From the NCBI GenBank assembly GCA_039683095.1, contig JBDKSB010000012.1, positions 1,055,846 to 1,119,845 on the forward strand: 64,000 nucleotides of DNA, written 5' to 3'. The DNA is from Acidobacteriota bacterium (GTDB taxonomy: Bacteria > Acidobacteriota > Aminicenantia > Aminicenantales > Saccharicenantaceae). A program made the position numbers and the translations under genes. The notes beneath the pieces are model-generated. The model had not been told where the DNA came from. It did not search any database and saw only the letters and a list, made by a program, of their open reading frames with translations. Numbering within the stretch: the first letter of the stretch is position 1; each line of letters begins with the position of its first letter. Shown here piece after piece: positions 7,715-17,600 of this stretch.

Positions 7715-8965
7715 ATGATCGGCACCATCGCCCGCAAGGAGATCGCCTCCAACCTCCTCAGCTACAAGTTCCTCGTCGTCCTCCTGCTCATGGTCCTGCT
7801 CGTGGCCACGAGCCTGTTCGTCATGCACCGCGATTTCGCCGAGCGCATGGCCGATTACCAGGTCATCCGCCCGAAGCCCGGCGCGCCCATCGCCGTCGTC
7901 CCGCCCAACCCGCTGTCGATCTTCGCCAAGGGCCTGGAGAACGCCATGACCCGGTCTTTCGAGGTCGAGGTCATCGGTGTCACCGTCCGGGCCGGCCAGT
8001 CGTCCGGGAACATCGTCTATTCGTTCTTCCCCGCCCCGGATTTCCTCTACGTCGTCCGGGTCGTCCTGTCGCTCGTCGCCCTGCTCTTCGGCTTCGACCA
8101 GGTCAGCCGGGAGCGCGAGCAGGGGACGCTGAAGCTCGTCCTCGGCAACTCCGTCTCCCGGGCCGGGGTCCTGGCCGGCAAGTGGCTCGGCAACTTTCTC
8201 AGCCTGGCCGCGCCCTTCCTTCTCGTGACGGTCCTGGGGACGGCCATGCTGCTCCTCGACCCGAACGTCCGCTTCTCGGCCGGCCAGCTCGGGCGTCTCG
8301 GCCTCATCCTGGCCCTTTCCCTCCTCTACCTGGCCTTCTTCCTGAGCCTGGGCATGCTCGTCTCGGCCATGACCAGGCGGGCGGCCACCTCGATCATCGT
8401 CCTCCTGTTCGCCTGGGCGCTCCTGGTGTTCGTCCTGCCCAACCTGGGCACGCTCGCGGCCCGCCAGTTCGTCCGCGTCCCCTCGGTCCAGGCCCTGAGC
8501 GAGAAGCGGGAGCAGACCTGGACGCGCGAGATCCTGCTCGGGATCTCCGGGAAGGCCGACATCGGCGAGCACTGGCGGACGATCGGCCGGGAGAACGACC
8601 GCATGGAGGAGGACTACCGGCGCAGGTTCGAGCGCCTGGTCCGCCTCTCCCGCAACATCAACCGCCTCTCGCCGGCGGCCAGCCTCCTCGACGCCGCGAC
8701 CGGGATCGCCGGCACGGGCATCGACGAGGAGATCCGCCTCAAGACGGAGGTCGTCCGCTACAAGAACTCGATCATCGACCCGGTCATCGACGACATGCTC
8801 GCCGGCCGCCGCGACGGCCTGTATCCGGCCTTCGCCTACCGGCCGAGGGCTGTCGGCGAGGTCTTCGCCGCGGGGGCCTGGTTCGACGCGGCCTGGCTCG
8901 CTGTCTTCAACATCCTGGCCTACGCCCTGGCGTTCGTCGCATTCGTCCGCTACGACGTGAGGTGA
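7715..8965 (+). CDS. ABC-2 type permease subunit (second of three)
   Basis: A 416-residue permease. I chose ATG 7715 because GGAGAGGAG precedes it directly; an upstream in-frame ATG at 7679 would add 12 polar residues without such a site. Same layout as its neighbours: N-terminal helix (FLVVLLLMVLLVATSLFV), the motif NPLSIFAKGLE in the first outer domain, REREQGTLKLVLGNSVSR at the coupling region, and a C-terminus in FVRYDVR. It lies between two paralogues in the sigma-54-driven operon and probably forms a mixed permease complex with them (inference). Confidence 0.9.
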   Translation: MIGTIARKEIASNLLSYKFLVVLLLMVLLVATSLFVMHRDFAERMADYQVIRPKPGAPIAVVPPNPLSIFAKGLENAMTRSFEVEVIGVTVRAGQSSGNIVYSFFPAPDFLYVVRVVLSLVALLFGFDQVSREREQGTLKLVLGNSVSRAGVLAGKWLGNFLSLAAPFLLVTVLGTAMLLLDPNVRFSAGQLGRLGLILALSLLYLAFFLSLGMLVSAMTRRAATSIIVLLFAWALLVFVLPNLGTLAARQFVRVPSVQALSEKREQTWTREILLGISGKADIGEHWRTIGRENDRMEEDYRRRFERLVRLSRNINRLSPAASLLDAATGIAGTGIDEEIRLKTEVVRYKNSIIDPVIDDMLAGRRDGLYPAFAYRPRAVGEVFAAGAWFDAAWLAVFNILAYALAFVAFVRYDVR

Positions 8966-8969
8966 GACG

Positions 8970-10400
8970 ATGGGAAAAACGCTCGTCCTCAAGGAGCTCC
9001 GGTCCCACCTCGTCTCTTTCCGCTTCCTGGCGGGGTTCGTCCTGCTGTTCGTCCTCGTCGTCGTCACCGCCGTCGTCCTGACGAATGATTACGTCCGCAA
9101 GCTCGACGAGTACTCGGCCCGGCAGGCGGAGATCGACCGCTACCTCAGCCAGTACGCCCACTTCAACCGGATCGGCGCGGTCCTGCGGCCGAGCCAGCCG
9201 CCCATCCCCTTCTGGGCCCTCGTCCGCGGCCTGTCGGCCGACGTCAACAGGGACGGCTTCGACGACGATCCGCTGCCGGTCATGTTCCCGCTCATCGACC
9301 TGACCTTCATCGTCGGCGTCCTGATCAGCCTGCTGGCCCTCATCCTGACCTACGACGCCGTCTGCGGCGAGAAGGAGGACGGGACCCTGAAGCTCATGCT
9401 GGCCAACGGACTGCCGCGCTCGAAGATCATCCTGGCCAAGGCCGCCGGCGCCGGCCTGACCCTGGCCGGCCCGCTCGTTGTCTCGCTCGCCGCCGGCATG
9501 CTGGTCATCCTGCTCCACCCGAAGGTCGACTGGAGCGGGATCGACTGGGCCGCGCTCGGCCTGATCGTCGCCGGGGCGGCGATCTACGGCGGCGTCTTCC
9601 TGCTCGTCGGCATCCTGGTCTCGTCCGTCCACCGGTCGAGCGCGTCGTCGATCATGACCTCGCTCTTCATCTGGACGCTCCTGGTCCTGGTCGTGCCCAA
9701 CCTCAGCCCCTATGTGGCATCGTTCCTCTCGCCGGCCCCGTCGCGGATCATGGTGGCCCGGGAGACGGAGCGCCTGGGCGACACCGACCGGGACGATCTC
9801 GGCAACAAGCTCCAGGCCCGGTACCGGGCGGAGGTCCTCCAGGAATATCCCGTGCTGGCCGAGCGGCTGTCCGAGGCCGAGGTCAAGAGGCGCGTCGCCG
9901 AAGACCCCCTCTACCGGAAGGCGTACGAGGCCAGGCGGGCCGCCGCGGAAAGGGCCTGGAACGAGGCCAACCGGATCCAAAGCGCCAAGATCGACGAGAT
10001 CCGGGACGACCTGAGGCGGAAGGAAGAGGCCCAGACGGGCCTGGCCCGGGCGATCTCGATGATCTCACCGCTGGCCGATTTCAGCTACCTGGCCACGGAC
10101 CTGTCGTCGACGGGGACCCGGAACCAGGTCCATTTCGGCCGGCTGGCCAGGCTCTGGAGCCGGAGCTTCGATGACGATTACCGGCCGAAGAAGGTCGCGG
10201 CGATGAGGGCCAAGGACCCCACGGTGGATACCTGGAACACGGCCGTGGACATGTCCGACGCGCCCCGGTTCCGCTACGCCGAGGAGGGGCTGGGAGGGAG
10301 GATCCAGGCCGCCCTGCCGCCCTTCGGCGTCCTCGCCGGCTGCTGCGTCGTCCTGTTCGCCGCGGCATACGCGGCCTTCATCCGTTACGACGCCCGCTGA
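8970..10400 (+). CDS. ABC-2 type permease subunit (third of three)
   Basis: A 476-residue permease starting 4 nt after the previous stop codon. The N-terminal helix is FLAGFVLLFVLVVVTAVVL; the coupling region reads GEKEDGTLKLMLANGLPR; the C-terminus is FIRYDAR. Between them is a highly charged extracytoplasmic domain (about 250-370) rich in E, R and K helices. It shares the general plan of the preceding two permeases but has its own outer domain, so the three copies have diverged in the part most likely to face substrate or partners. Last gene of the operon, followed by the palindromic element. Confidence 0.9.
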   Translation: MGKTLVLKELRSHLVSFRFLAGFVLLFVLVVVTAVVLTNDYVRKLDEYSARQAEIDRYLSQYAHFNRIGAVLRPSQPPIPFWALVRGLSADVNRDGFDDDPLPVMFPLIDLTFIVGVLISLLALILTYDAVCGEKEDGTLKLMLANGLPRSKIILAKAAGAGLTLAGPLVVSLAAGMLVILLHPKVDWSGIDWAALGLIVAGAAIYGGVFLLVGILVSSVHRSSASSIMTSLFIWTLLVLVVPNLSPYVASFLSPAPSRIMVARETERLGDTDRDDLGNKLQARYRAEVLQEYPVLAERLSEAEVKRRVAEDPLYRKAYEARRAAAERAWNEANRIQSAKIDEIRDDLRRKEEAQTGLARAISMISPLADFSYLATDLSSTGTRNQVHFGRLARLWSRSFDDDYRPKKVAAMRAKDPTVDTWNTAVDMSDAPRFRYAEEGLGGRIQAALPPFGVLAGCCVVLFAAAYAAFIRYDAR

Positions 10401-10407
10401 AATTGGC

Positions 10408-10608
10408 TGAAATTGGGGGACACAATACCCGTTTCCTATTTTTCCCGCCTGAAATAAAAGCGGGACACGACCCCTCATGGGGTCAATGGATCATGTCCCC
10501 CAGCTTTCCCAGCTTTTGCGCGCTCTCCCCAGGATCGGAAATAGGTACATGTCCCTGCTTTCCCGCCCCTGGGAAAATAGGAAACGGGTATTGTGTCCCC
10601 CATTTTCA
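10408..10608. repeat. nested palindromic repeat element (REP/BIME-like)
   Basis: Two outer arms (10408-10446 and 10571-10608) are near-perfect inverted copies containing GGGGGACACAATACCC and its complement, differing by one T and one base near the end. Inside lie a perfect hairpin GACCCC-TCAT-GGGGTC (10469-10484), a flanking pair GGGACACGA / TCATGTCCC with one mismatch, and a further TGTCCC-type half. The element fills the gap between two convergent genes. The GGGGACAC...GTGTCCCC ends resemble REP-type elements mobilised by IS200-like tyrosine transposases (inference). No such transposase is in the window. It may also stop transcription from both sides. Confidence 0.75.
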
Positions 10609-11703
10609 ACGGGCGAAGGCGTCGAGGTCGAGGTCCATCGCAAGACCGGGCGAGCGGGCGAATCTCTTGAGGGCGACGGCGCCGATCATGGCCGCGTTGT
10701 CCGTGCACAGCTTCGGCGACGGGACGTAAGCCTCGATGCCGCATTCCCGGGCCAGCTGCCGGAAGCTGGTCCGCAGGCGCGTGTTGCGGGCGACGCCGCC
10801 GCAAAGGATGAGCGAGCGCGGCTGGACCTGGTCGGCCGCCGCCCTCATGTGTTCGATCAGCGTCCGGGCCACGATCTCCTCGAAGCTGGCCAGGAAATCA
10901 GCCAGGCGCGGGCTGTCCTTGGCGATGCCGTTCTCGCGGATGACCTTGAGAGCCGCGGTCTTCAGCCCGCTGAAGCTGAAGTCCAGGCTGCGATCCTTCG
11001 TCCGCGGCACGGCGAAGCGGAAGGCCCTGGGGTCTCCCGTCTTGCCCATCTTCTCGATGACCGGGCCGCCGGGATAGCCGAGGCCGATGAACTTCGCGAT
11101 CTTGTCCAGGGCCTCCCCGGCCGCGTCGTCGCGCGTCTTGCCGAGGAGCCGGTACGACAGCGGCTCTTCCATCAGGTAGAGGGCCGTGTGCCCGCCCGAG
11201 ACGAGGAGCCCCAGCACCGGGTAGGCGATCCCGGGATTCTCGAGGAAGCAAGCCTCGAGATGGCCTTCGAGATGGTCGATGCCGATGAGCGGCTTCCTGT
11301 GGTAATAAGCCAGCCCCTTGGCGAACGACAGGCCGACGAGAAGCGAGCCGATGAGGCCCGGGCCCTGGGTCACTCCATAAAGGTCGATCTCTTCGAGCCC
11401 GACCCCCGCCCGGTCCAGGGCTTCGCCGACGATCGGCGTGATCGACTTGATGTGCTGGCGCGAGGCCAGCTCGGGCACGACCCCGCCGTAGGGCGCATGG
11501 ACCTCGTCCTGGGACAGGACGACGTTGCTGAGGACTTCGGGGGCGGCCTCCGGCGACGGGGCAGCGACCGGAGGCGGAAAGCCGGCGCCGGGAGCAGGCA
11601 TCCCGGTGTCCGGGGCGTCAGAGGCCCGAGCCCCCCGATCGGGCGCGCGCAGCACGGCCGCCGACGTTTCGTCGCACGAGCTTTCGATGGCCAGAACGAG
11701 CAC
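10606..11703 (-). CDS. tsaD: tRNA N6-adenosine threonylcarbamoyltransferase (TsaD/Kae1)
   Basis: The product has the ASKHA-fold motifs of TsaD: LAIESSCDETSAAVL at the start, metal-binding HAPYGGVVPELASRQH, GPGLIGSLLVGLSFAKG, the second metal motif GIDHLEGH, and late CGGVARN. It makes t6A37 in tRNAs reading ANN codons together with TsaB, TsaE and TsaC, none of which is here. I place the start at GTG 11703, which aligns with the usual MxVLGIETS start and has GGAGGAAGG upstream; the longer ATG at 11727 overlaps a -10 box. About 25 extra Ala/Pro-rich residues sit after DETSAAVL, an unusual insertion. Confidence 0.95.
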   Translation of the reverse strand: MLVLAIESSCDETSAAVLRAPDRGARASDAPDTGMPAPGAGFPPPVAAPSPEAAPEVLSNVVLSQDEVHAPYGGVVPELASRQHIKSITPIVGEALDRAGVGLEEIDLYGVTQGPGLIGSLLVGLSFAKGLAYYHRKPLIGIDHLEGHLEACFLENPGIAYPVLGLLVSGGHTALYLMEEPLSYRLLGKTRDDAAGEALDKIAKFIGLGYPGGPVIEKMGKTGDPRAFRFAVPRTKDRSLDFSFSGLKTAALKVIRENGIAKDSPRLADFLASFEEIVARTLIEHMRAAADQVQPRSLILCGGVARNTRLRTSFRQLARECGIEAYVPSPKLCTDNAAMIGAVALKRFARSPGLAMDLDLDAFAR

Positions 11704-11725
11704 TCGATGTCCGCCTTCCTCCGCC

Positions 11726-11755
11726 ATATTACCAGAAAAGCCGGCATGGCGTCAG
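11726..11755 (-). promoter_or_regulatory. tsaD promoter (extended -10)
   Basis: Minus strand reads CTGACG, an 18-nt spacer ending in TGG, then TAATAT (11726-11731). The -10 box overlaps the upstream ATG at 11727, so transcription probably begins near 11719 and the GTG at 11703 is the real start. Confidence 0.55.
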
Positions 11756-11915
11756 GGGCACCCGTCCCCGGCTCAGTCCCTCAAAAGTGCTAATATTTTC
11801 GCATCTTCCGCAACGCCCGGTCCGCCCCGGACGTAATTATTTCGAACGCCATGGGAACTTCAGGCCCCCGCGGCTGTCTTTATTGATTGAAGGGGCATCC
11901 TATCTTGCCCGAAAG

Positions 11916-11944
11916 TTGCTTATTTCATGGCCGTTAAGTAAAAT
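11916..11944 (+). promoter_or_regulatory. probable promoter of the RND operon
   Basis: TTGCTT, 17-nt spacer, TAAAAT (5/6 to TATAAT), 65 nt upstream of the adaptor ATG. The rest of the 11756-12009 gap shows no gene. Confidence 0.5.
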
Positions 11945-12009
11945 CGGCGAAACTGTTCCTCCACTGCGGCGGATGCTCTCTTCTGTTCCGATAAACCAGG
12001 AGGTGGCTG

Positions 12010-13290
12010 ATGCGCGTTCCCAGGTCGGTGCTGGGCGGATTCCTGATCGTCGTCCTCGTCGCCGCAGGCGTCCACTTCCTCGTCCTCCGCAAGGACCCTG
12101 CCGCCGCTGAAAGCCGGTCGGGAGCCGACTCTCCCGCGTCTTCTTCCGCGTCCTCCGCTCCAGCCGCAGGCCAGAAGGCCGAGGCCGCGCCGCTTCCGGT
12201 CAAGGTCAGCAAGGCCTTCGTCGGCGACCTGGTCATGACCCTCAAGTCGCCGGGCGAAGCCTACACCGAGAAGCGCGTCGTCCTCAAGGCCGAGGTCGGC
12301 GGCACCGTCAAGAGCCTCCTGGCCGCCGAGGGGCGCCACGTCCGCCAGGGCGACCTGCTGGTCGAGATCGACGACCGCGAGTTCCGTCTCAACCTCGAGC
12401 GGCTCGAGGCCCAGCGCCTGCGCTATCTCTCCGAGCTTTTCCTGGAGCGGCAGTTCTCCATCGCCGAGGAGCCGCTCGCCCAGTCCGTCGTGGACAAGCT
12501 GGCCGGGGCCCAGGCCGATTACGACCGCGTATCCGAGGGCTTCAAGAGCGGCGTGGCCTCCCAGGCGGACCTGGAGAAGGCCCAGGCCGCGCTCGAGCTG
12601 GCCCTGATCGAGGCCGGCCGCAAGAAAGAGGAGGTCCAGGCCGCCACCAAGGGCCTGACCCAGGCCGAGGTCGACGTCAAGATCGCCCGCCTGGCGCTCG
12701 AGAAGACCCGCGTCCGGGCCCCCTTCGCCGGCATCGTCACCGACCTCAAGCTCTCCCCCAACGAGCGCCTCGACGCCGGCCGCGAGCTTTTCACCCTGGT
12801 CGACATCAGCCGCATCAAGGTCAAGGCCAAGGTCCTGGAGAGCGAGGTCGGCAAGGTCGTGGCCGGCCGCAACGTCGATCTTCGCTTCAGCGCCTTTCCC
12901 GGCCGGACCTTCCGCGGCCGCATCGAGGCCGTCAGCCCGATCGTGAACACCGAAGACAAGACCTGCGCCGTCTACGTGGCCATGGACAATCCGTCCGAGG
13001 AGATCAAGCCGGGCATGCACGCCGAGGTCGAGTTCCCGACCGAGATCTTCGCCGGCCGGCTCCTCGTCCCCCAGCAGGCCATTCTGGTCCGGGGCGGCCG
13101 CAAGCTCGTTTTCGCCGTCGAGGGCGACACGGCCAAGTGGCGCTACGTCGAAGTCGGCCTGGAGAACGAGCGCTTCGCCGAGGTCCTGCCGGGGAGGGAG
13201 CCGGGCTGGGGCGTCGCCGCGGGCGACGCCGTCATCGTCGAAGGGCACGTCACGCTGGCCCACGACACCAGGGTCACCGTCGCGCAGTAG
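12010..13290 (+). CDS. RND efflux periplasmic adaptor (HlyD/AcrA family)
   Basis: A 426-residue protein starting after a strong AGGAGGTG. An uncleaved or signal-anchor helix (SVLGGFLIVVLVAAGVHFLVL) is followed by an Ala/Ser/Pro linker, then the barrel/lipoyl half motif LKAEVGGTVKSLLAAEGRHVRQGDLLVEIDD, a long alpha-hairpin, the second lipoyl half VRAPFAGIVTDLKLSPNERLDAGREL, a beta-barrel and a membrane-proximal domain. It should bridge the two RND permeases downstream to an outer membrane channel. No outer membrane channel gene is in this operon. A propeller protein gene is placed between adaptor and permeases. Confidence 0.93.
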   Translation: MRVPRSVLGGFLIVVLVAAGVHFLVLRKDPAAAESRSGADSPASSSASSAPAAGQKAEAAPLPVKVSKAFVGDLVMTLKSPGEAYTEKRVVLKAEVGGTVKSLLAAEGRHVRQGDLLVEIDDREFRLNLERLEAQRLRYLSELFLERQFSIAEEPLAQSVVDKLAGAQADYDRVSEGFKSGVASQADLEKAQAALELALIEAGRKKEEVQAATKGLTQAEVDVKIARLALEKTRVRAPFAGIVTDLKLSPNERLDAGRELFTLVDISRIKVKAKVLESEVGKVVAGRNVDLRFSAFPGRTFRGRIEAVSPIVNTEDKTCAVYVAMDNPSEEIKPGMHAEVEFPTEIFAGRLLVPQQAILVRGGRKLVFAVEGDTAKWRYVEVGLENERFAEVLPGREPGWGVAAGDAVIVEGHVTLAHDTRVTVAQ

Positions 13291-13314
13291 CCGCCGGATC
13301 CACAAGGGGGCCGC

Positions 13315-14535
13315 ATGAAAAAGGCACTGTCCAGGACCGTTACCGCGATCATCATCCTCCTATTCGGCCTCGCGGCCGCCGCGCCGGCGGCGCCGCAGAA
13401 GATCGAGACCGTCGACGGAGTCCGCATCGTCCACAACAATCCGGGCGGCGTGTGGGGGAAGACCCCCAAGGTCGCCCTCGAGCTCGTCCGCAAGATCGGC
13501 GACATAGACACCGAGGACGAACATCTGGCCTTCAACTTCCCCTCCGACGTCGCCGTGGACAAGGACGGCAACATCTACATCCTGGATTCCGCCAACGCCC
13601 GCGTTCAAGAATTCGGCCCCGATGGCCGGTACCTGGCCACTATCGGCCGCAAGGGCCAGGGGCCGGGCGAGTTCATCATGCCGGATTCTCTCGATTTTGA
13701 CAAGGACGGGAACCTCGTCGTGGCCGACTCGTTCCAGAATCGCGTCCAGGTCGTCATCGGCGGCGGCCGGGACGTCCGGTCCATCGTCATCAAAGAGGGG
13801 ATGATCAGCGGCGTTCGTCCCCTGGCGTCCGGGGATCTCGCGGGCAAGGCTTCGACCTATTCCTTCCCCCGGCAAGGCCAGCCGGCCAAGACCGCCGGCG
13901 AGATGCGCCTGTTCCGGCGGATCGCGCCGGACGGCCGGATCGCCGCCTCGTTCGGCCTTCTGACCGATTTCGGAGAGCCCATGACCAACGCCATGGGGAA
14001 CGCCGCTCAATACGCTATCGACGGGCAGGGCGCCTTCGCCGTCAGCTTCAACGCCCAGAACAGGGTCGAGAAGTACGCTCCGGACGGGACGCTCCTCTGG
14101 CGGGCCGACCGCCCGCTCGGCTATGACACCGCGGTCCGGAAGAAAGGCAAGATCGAGCAGACCGGCCAGGGCATCTCGATGTCCGCGCCGGAGATGAACC
14201 GCTGCTCCGCGGGCGTCGCCGTCGACGGCCGGGGGCGGATCTGGGTCCTGACCTGCGCCCGCCAGCTCAGGAAAGAGGAAGAGGTCCGGACCTCGATGAC
14301 GAGCGTCGGCGGCCGCGCCGGCGTCAGCAGCGTCTCCGTCAAGACCGAAGGCAACACGGACCTCCGGACGACGGACGCCTTCCGGCTCGACGTCTTTGCC
14401 CCGGACGGCGTCCTCCTCGGCCAGGTCCCGCTCGCCCATTTCGCCGACGTCATCCGCATCGCCGGCGACAGCCTGTTCCTCATCGACCGCGAGCGCGGCG
14501 TCACGGTCTACCAGTACCGGATCGTGGAGAAATGA
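13315..14535 (+). CDS. exported 6-bladed beta-propeller (NHL-like) protein
   Basis: A 406-residue protein with signal peptide (MKKALSRTVTAIIILLFGLA) and repeated blade motifs such as FPSDVAVDKDGNIYILDSANARVQEF, FDKDGNLVVADSFQNRVQVV and AVDGRGRIWVLT, spaced about 45-60 residues apart as in NHL/6-bladed propellers. It should act in the periplasm or at the surface. It sits 24 nt after the adaptor gene and about 80 nt before the first RND permease, so co-transcription is likely. No enzymatic motif was seen. A binding or scaffold role for the pump is possible but unproven; it could also be a passenger gene. Confidence 0.8.
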   Translation: MKKALSRTVTAIIILLFGLAAAAPAAPQKIETVDGVRIVHNNPGGVWGKTPKVALELVRKIGDIDTEDEHLAFNFPSDVAVDKDGNIYILDSANARVQEFGPDGRYLATIGRKGQGPGEFIMPDSLDFDKDGNLVVADSFQNRVQVVIGGGRDVRSIVIKEGMISGVRPLASGDLAGKASTYSFPRQGQPAKTAGEMRLFRRIAPDGRIAASFGLLTDFGEPMTNAMGNAAQYAIDGQGAFAVSFNAQNRVEKYAPDGTLLWRADRPLGYDTAVRKKGKIEQTGQGISMSAPEMNRCSAGVAVDGRGRIWVLTCARQLRKEEEVRTSMTSVGGRAGVSSVSVKTEGNTDLRTTDAFRLDVFAPDGVLLGQVPLAHFADVIRIAGDSLFLIDRERGVTVYQYRIVEK

Positions 14536-14614
14536 GCCAGGCGTCATTCGCGGCGGCCGGCACGAGGCGCGGGGAAGAGGAGGACGACATGACATCGAGC
14601 CCGGGGAGGCCGTC

Positions 14615-17600
14615 ATGAAGCTCGCCAAGCTGGCCGTCGACCGGCCGGTGACGATGTACATGTTCTACTTCGCCGTCATCCTCCTCGGCGCCGTCTCGCT
14701 CCGGGAGCTCTCGGTCGACCTCCTGCCCGACATCAGCTATCCGCGGCTTTCGGTCATCACCAACTACCCCGGCGTCGCGCCCGAGGAGGTCGAGACGCTC
14801 ATCACCGCGCCGCTCGAGTCGGCCGTCAGCCGCGTCCCCGGCCTGCGCCGCGTCGAGTCGGTCTCCAAGGAGGGCGTTTCGCTCCTGACCCTCGAGTTCG
14901 ACTGGGGCACGGACATGGACTTCACCATGCTCCACACCCGCGAGCAGCTCGACAACGCCAAGGACCGCTTCCCCGAGGACGCGGAGAGCCCGACGATCAT
15001 CCCGCTCGACCCGCAGAGCCGGCCGATCATGACCCTGGCCCTGTCCGGCGACAGGACGCTCCTCGAGCTCAAGGAGCTGGCCGAGGAGCTCATCAAGCCC
15101 CGCCTCGAGCAGATCGAGGGCGTCGGCTCGGCCGAGATCACCGGCGGCGTCGAGCGCGAGATCCAGATCGAGGCCGATCCCGCCAAGCTGGCCCTCTACG
15201 CCCTGACCATCGAGGACATAGCCGCGCGCGTCGACGCCTTCAACCGCAACCTCCAGGGCGGGACCATCCGCAAGGGGACGTTCAAGTACGCCCTCCGCGT
15301 CGTCGGCGAGTTCGAGTCGCTCGACGAGATCGCCGAGATCGGCCTCCTCGTCACCAAGGAGGGCGGCGTCGTCCGCCTCCGCGACGTGGCCCGGGTCCTG
15401 GACTCGGTCAAGGAGCGCCAGGGCATGACCCGCCTGGACGGCGCCGAGAGCATCGGCCTCCTCGTCCGCAAGGAGTCCGGGGCCAACACGGTCAAGGTTA
15501 CCAGGCTCGTCCGCGAGGCCATCGGCCAGATCCGCCGGGAGAACCCCGGCATCGCGCTGAGCGTCGTCAGCGAGCAGGCCCGGACGATCGAGGGGGCCAT
15601 CGGGGCCGTCAAGAGCGAGCTCTGGCAGGGCGCCGTGCTGGCCTTCCTGACCCTGCTCATCTTCCTTCAGGAATGGAAGACGCCGCTCATAATCGGCACG
15701 GTCATCCCGGTCTCGATCATCGGGGCCTTCAGCTTGCTCTTCTTCGGCCACATCACCCTCAACATCATGTCTCTCGGCGGCCTGGCCCTGGCGGTGGGCA
15801 TGCTCGACGACTGCTCCGTCGTCGTCTCGGAGAACATCTTCCGGCACCGCAGCCTCGGCAAGGGGCTGAAGGAGGCGGCCTACGTCGGGACCAGGGAGGT
15901 CGGCCCGGCGGTCATCTCGACGGCCCTGACGACCATCGTCGTCTTCCTGCCGGTCATCTACGTTCACGGCGTGGCCGGCCAGCTCTTCAAGGACACGGCC
16001 CTGACCGTCACCTTCGCCCTGCTGGCCTCGCTCCTCGTCTCCCTGACCCTGATCGCGACGCTCGAATCGCGCGAATTCGATTTCGGCATGGGCCGGGAGC
16101 GGCGCTGGCGCTTCACCTGGGGCCTGGGCCGGATCTGGAAGCCGCGGCGAGCGGCGGCCGCCGCCCCCGCCGGCGACTGCCCGGGCGATCCGGCCGACCC
16201 GTCCGGCCCGGCCGCGGGCCCGCCCGCGAAGACGCGATCGCGCCGGCCCGCTTTTCTGGTCTACCCCGTCCGGGCCGTCCGCGTGGCCGTCTACGCGGTC
16301 TTCAAGGCCGCCGGCTTCGCCCTCAACGTCCTTGTGAGCTTCGTCGTCCAGCTGGCCGCGTTCGCCGGGCACTATCTTGCCCTGCCCTTCCGCCCGCTCC
16401 TCAAGCTGGCCTACGGGGCCTTCAACGCCGTCTACAACCGGTTCATCGACGGCTACCAGCGCTTCCTCGGCTGGAGCCTCGACCACAAGGGCCGGGTCAT
16501 GGCCTGGACGGTCGTCTTCTTCGTCATCGTCTTCGCCCTGGGCGGCCTCATCCGCCGCGAGCTCATGCCGCCGATGGAGACGACGACGTTCGAGCTCGAC
16601 CTGAAGATGCCCGTCGATTTTTCCTTCGAGCAGACGACCGAGATGTCCGTGATGCTCGAGTCGCACCTGCGGCGCCTCGCCCCGGTCAAGACCGTCCTGT
16701 CGCAGGTCGGGATCGTCAGCGGCATGGAGAGCGCCGATCCCTCGATCTCCGTCAACTCGGCCCGCCTCTACGTCGAGGTCCGCAGGCCCAGGGACCTCGG
16801 GGGCGTCCTCGACGCCGCCCGCGACCGGCTGGCCCGCTTCCCCGACATCGCCTATACCGTCGTCCGCGAGGATTCGACGTTCAGTCAGTTCCTGGCCCTG
16901 TCGGGGGCCGAGATCGGCCTCCAGGTCAAGGGCAAGGACCTCGACCGCCTCAAGGCGATCGCGGCCGACCTGACGTCGCGGCTGGCCGCCATCCCCGGCA
17001 TCGCCGACGTGACGACGAATATCGGCGAGGGCAAGCCCGAGTTCAAGGTCACGGTCAACAAGGAGGCCCTCGGGAGGTACCCGGGCCTCTCGCCCGCGAC
17101 GATCGGCGATTTCCTCGTCAGCGCCGTGCGCGGCCGGGTGGCCACCCAGTTCCGGGAGATGGAGAAGAAATACGATATCCTCGTCCGCCTCGACGACGCC
17201 TCGCGCGAGAACATCGAGACCCTGCTCGGCGAGACCCTGCCCTTCGAGGGCCGGGCCGTCCCGCTCCGCGATCTCGTGTCCTACGAGATCGTCCGCGGCC
17301 CCCGCGAGATCCGCCGCGAGAACCAGCAGCGCGAGGTCCTCGTCTCGGCCAACCTCAGGGGCCGCAAGCTCAGCGAGGTGACGCCGGCCGTCGACAAGGC
17401 CATCGCCGGCCTGCGCCTGCCGACCGACTACCGCGTCGCCTGGAGCGGCGAGCGCGAGGAGATGTCGCGCTCCTTCAAGTCGCTCGTCCTGGCCCTGCTC
17501 CTCGCGGCGCTCCTGACCTACATGATCATGGCCGCCCAGTTCGAATCCCTCGTCCATCCCTTCATCGTCATGCTCACCCTGCCCATGGGCGCGGCCGGGG

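Noticed and set aside
11894-11908. Sigma-54-like GGCATCCTATCTTGC upstream of the RND adaptor gene
   Set aside because: GG and GC are 11 nt apart, not 10; sigma-54 spacing is strict. A sigma-70-like pair at 11916-11944 fits better.
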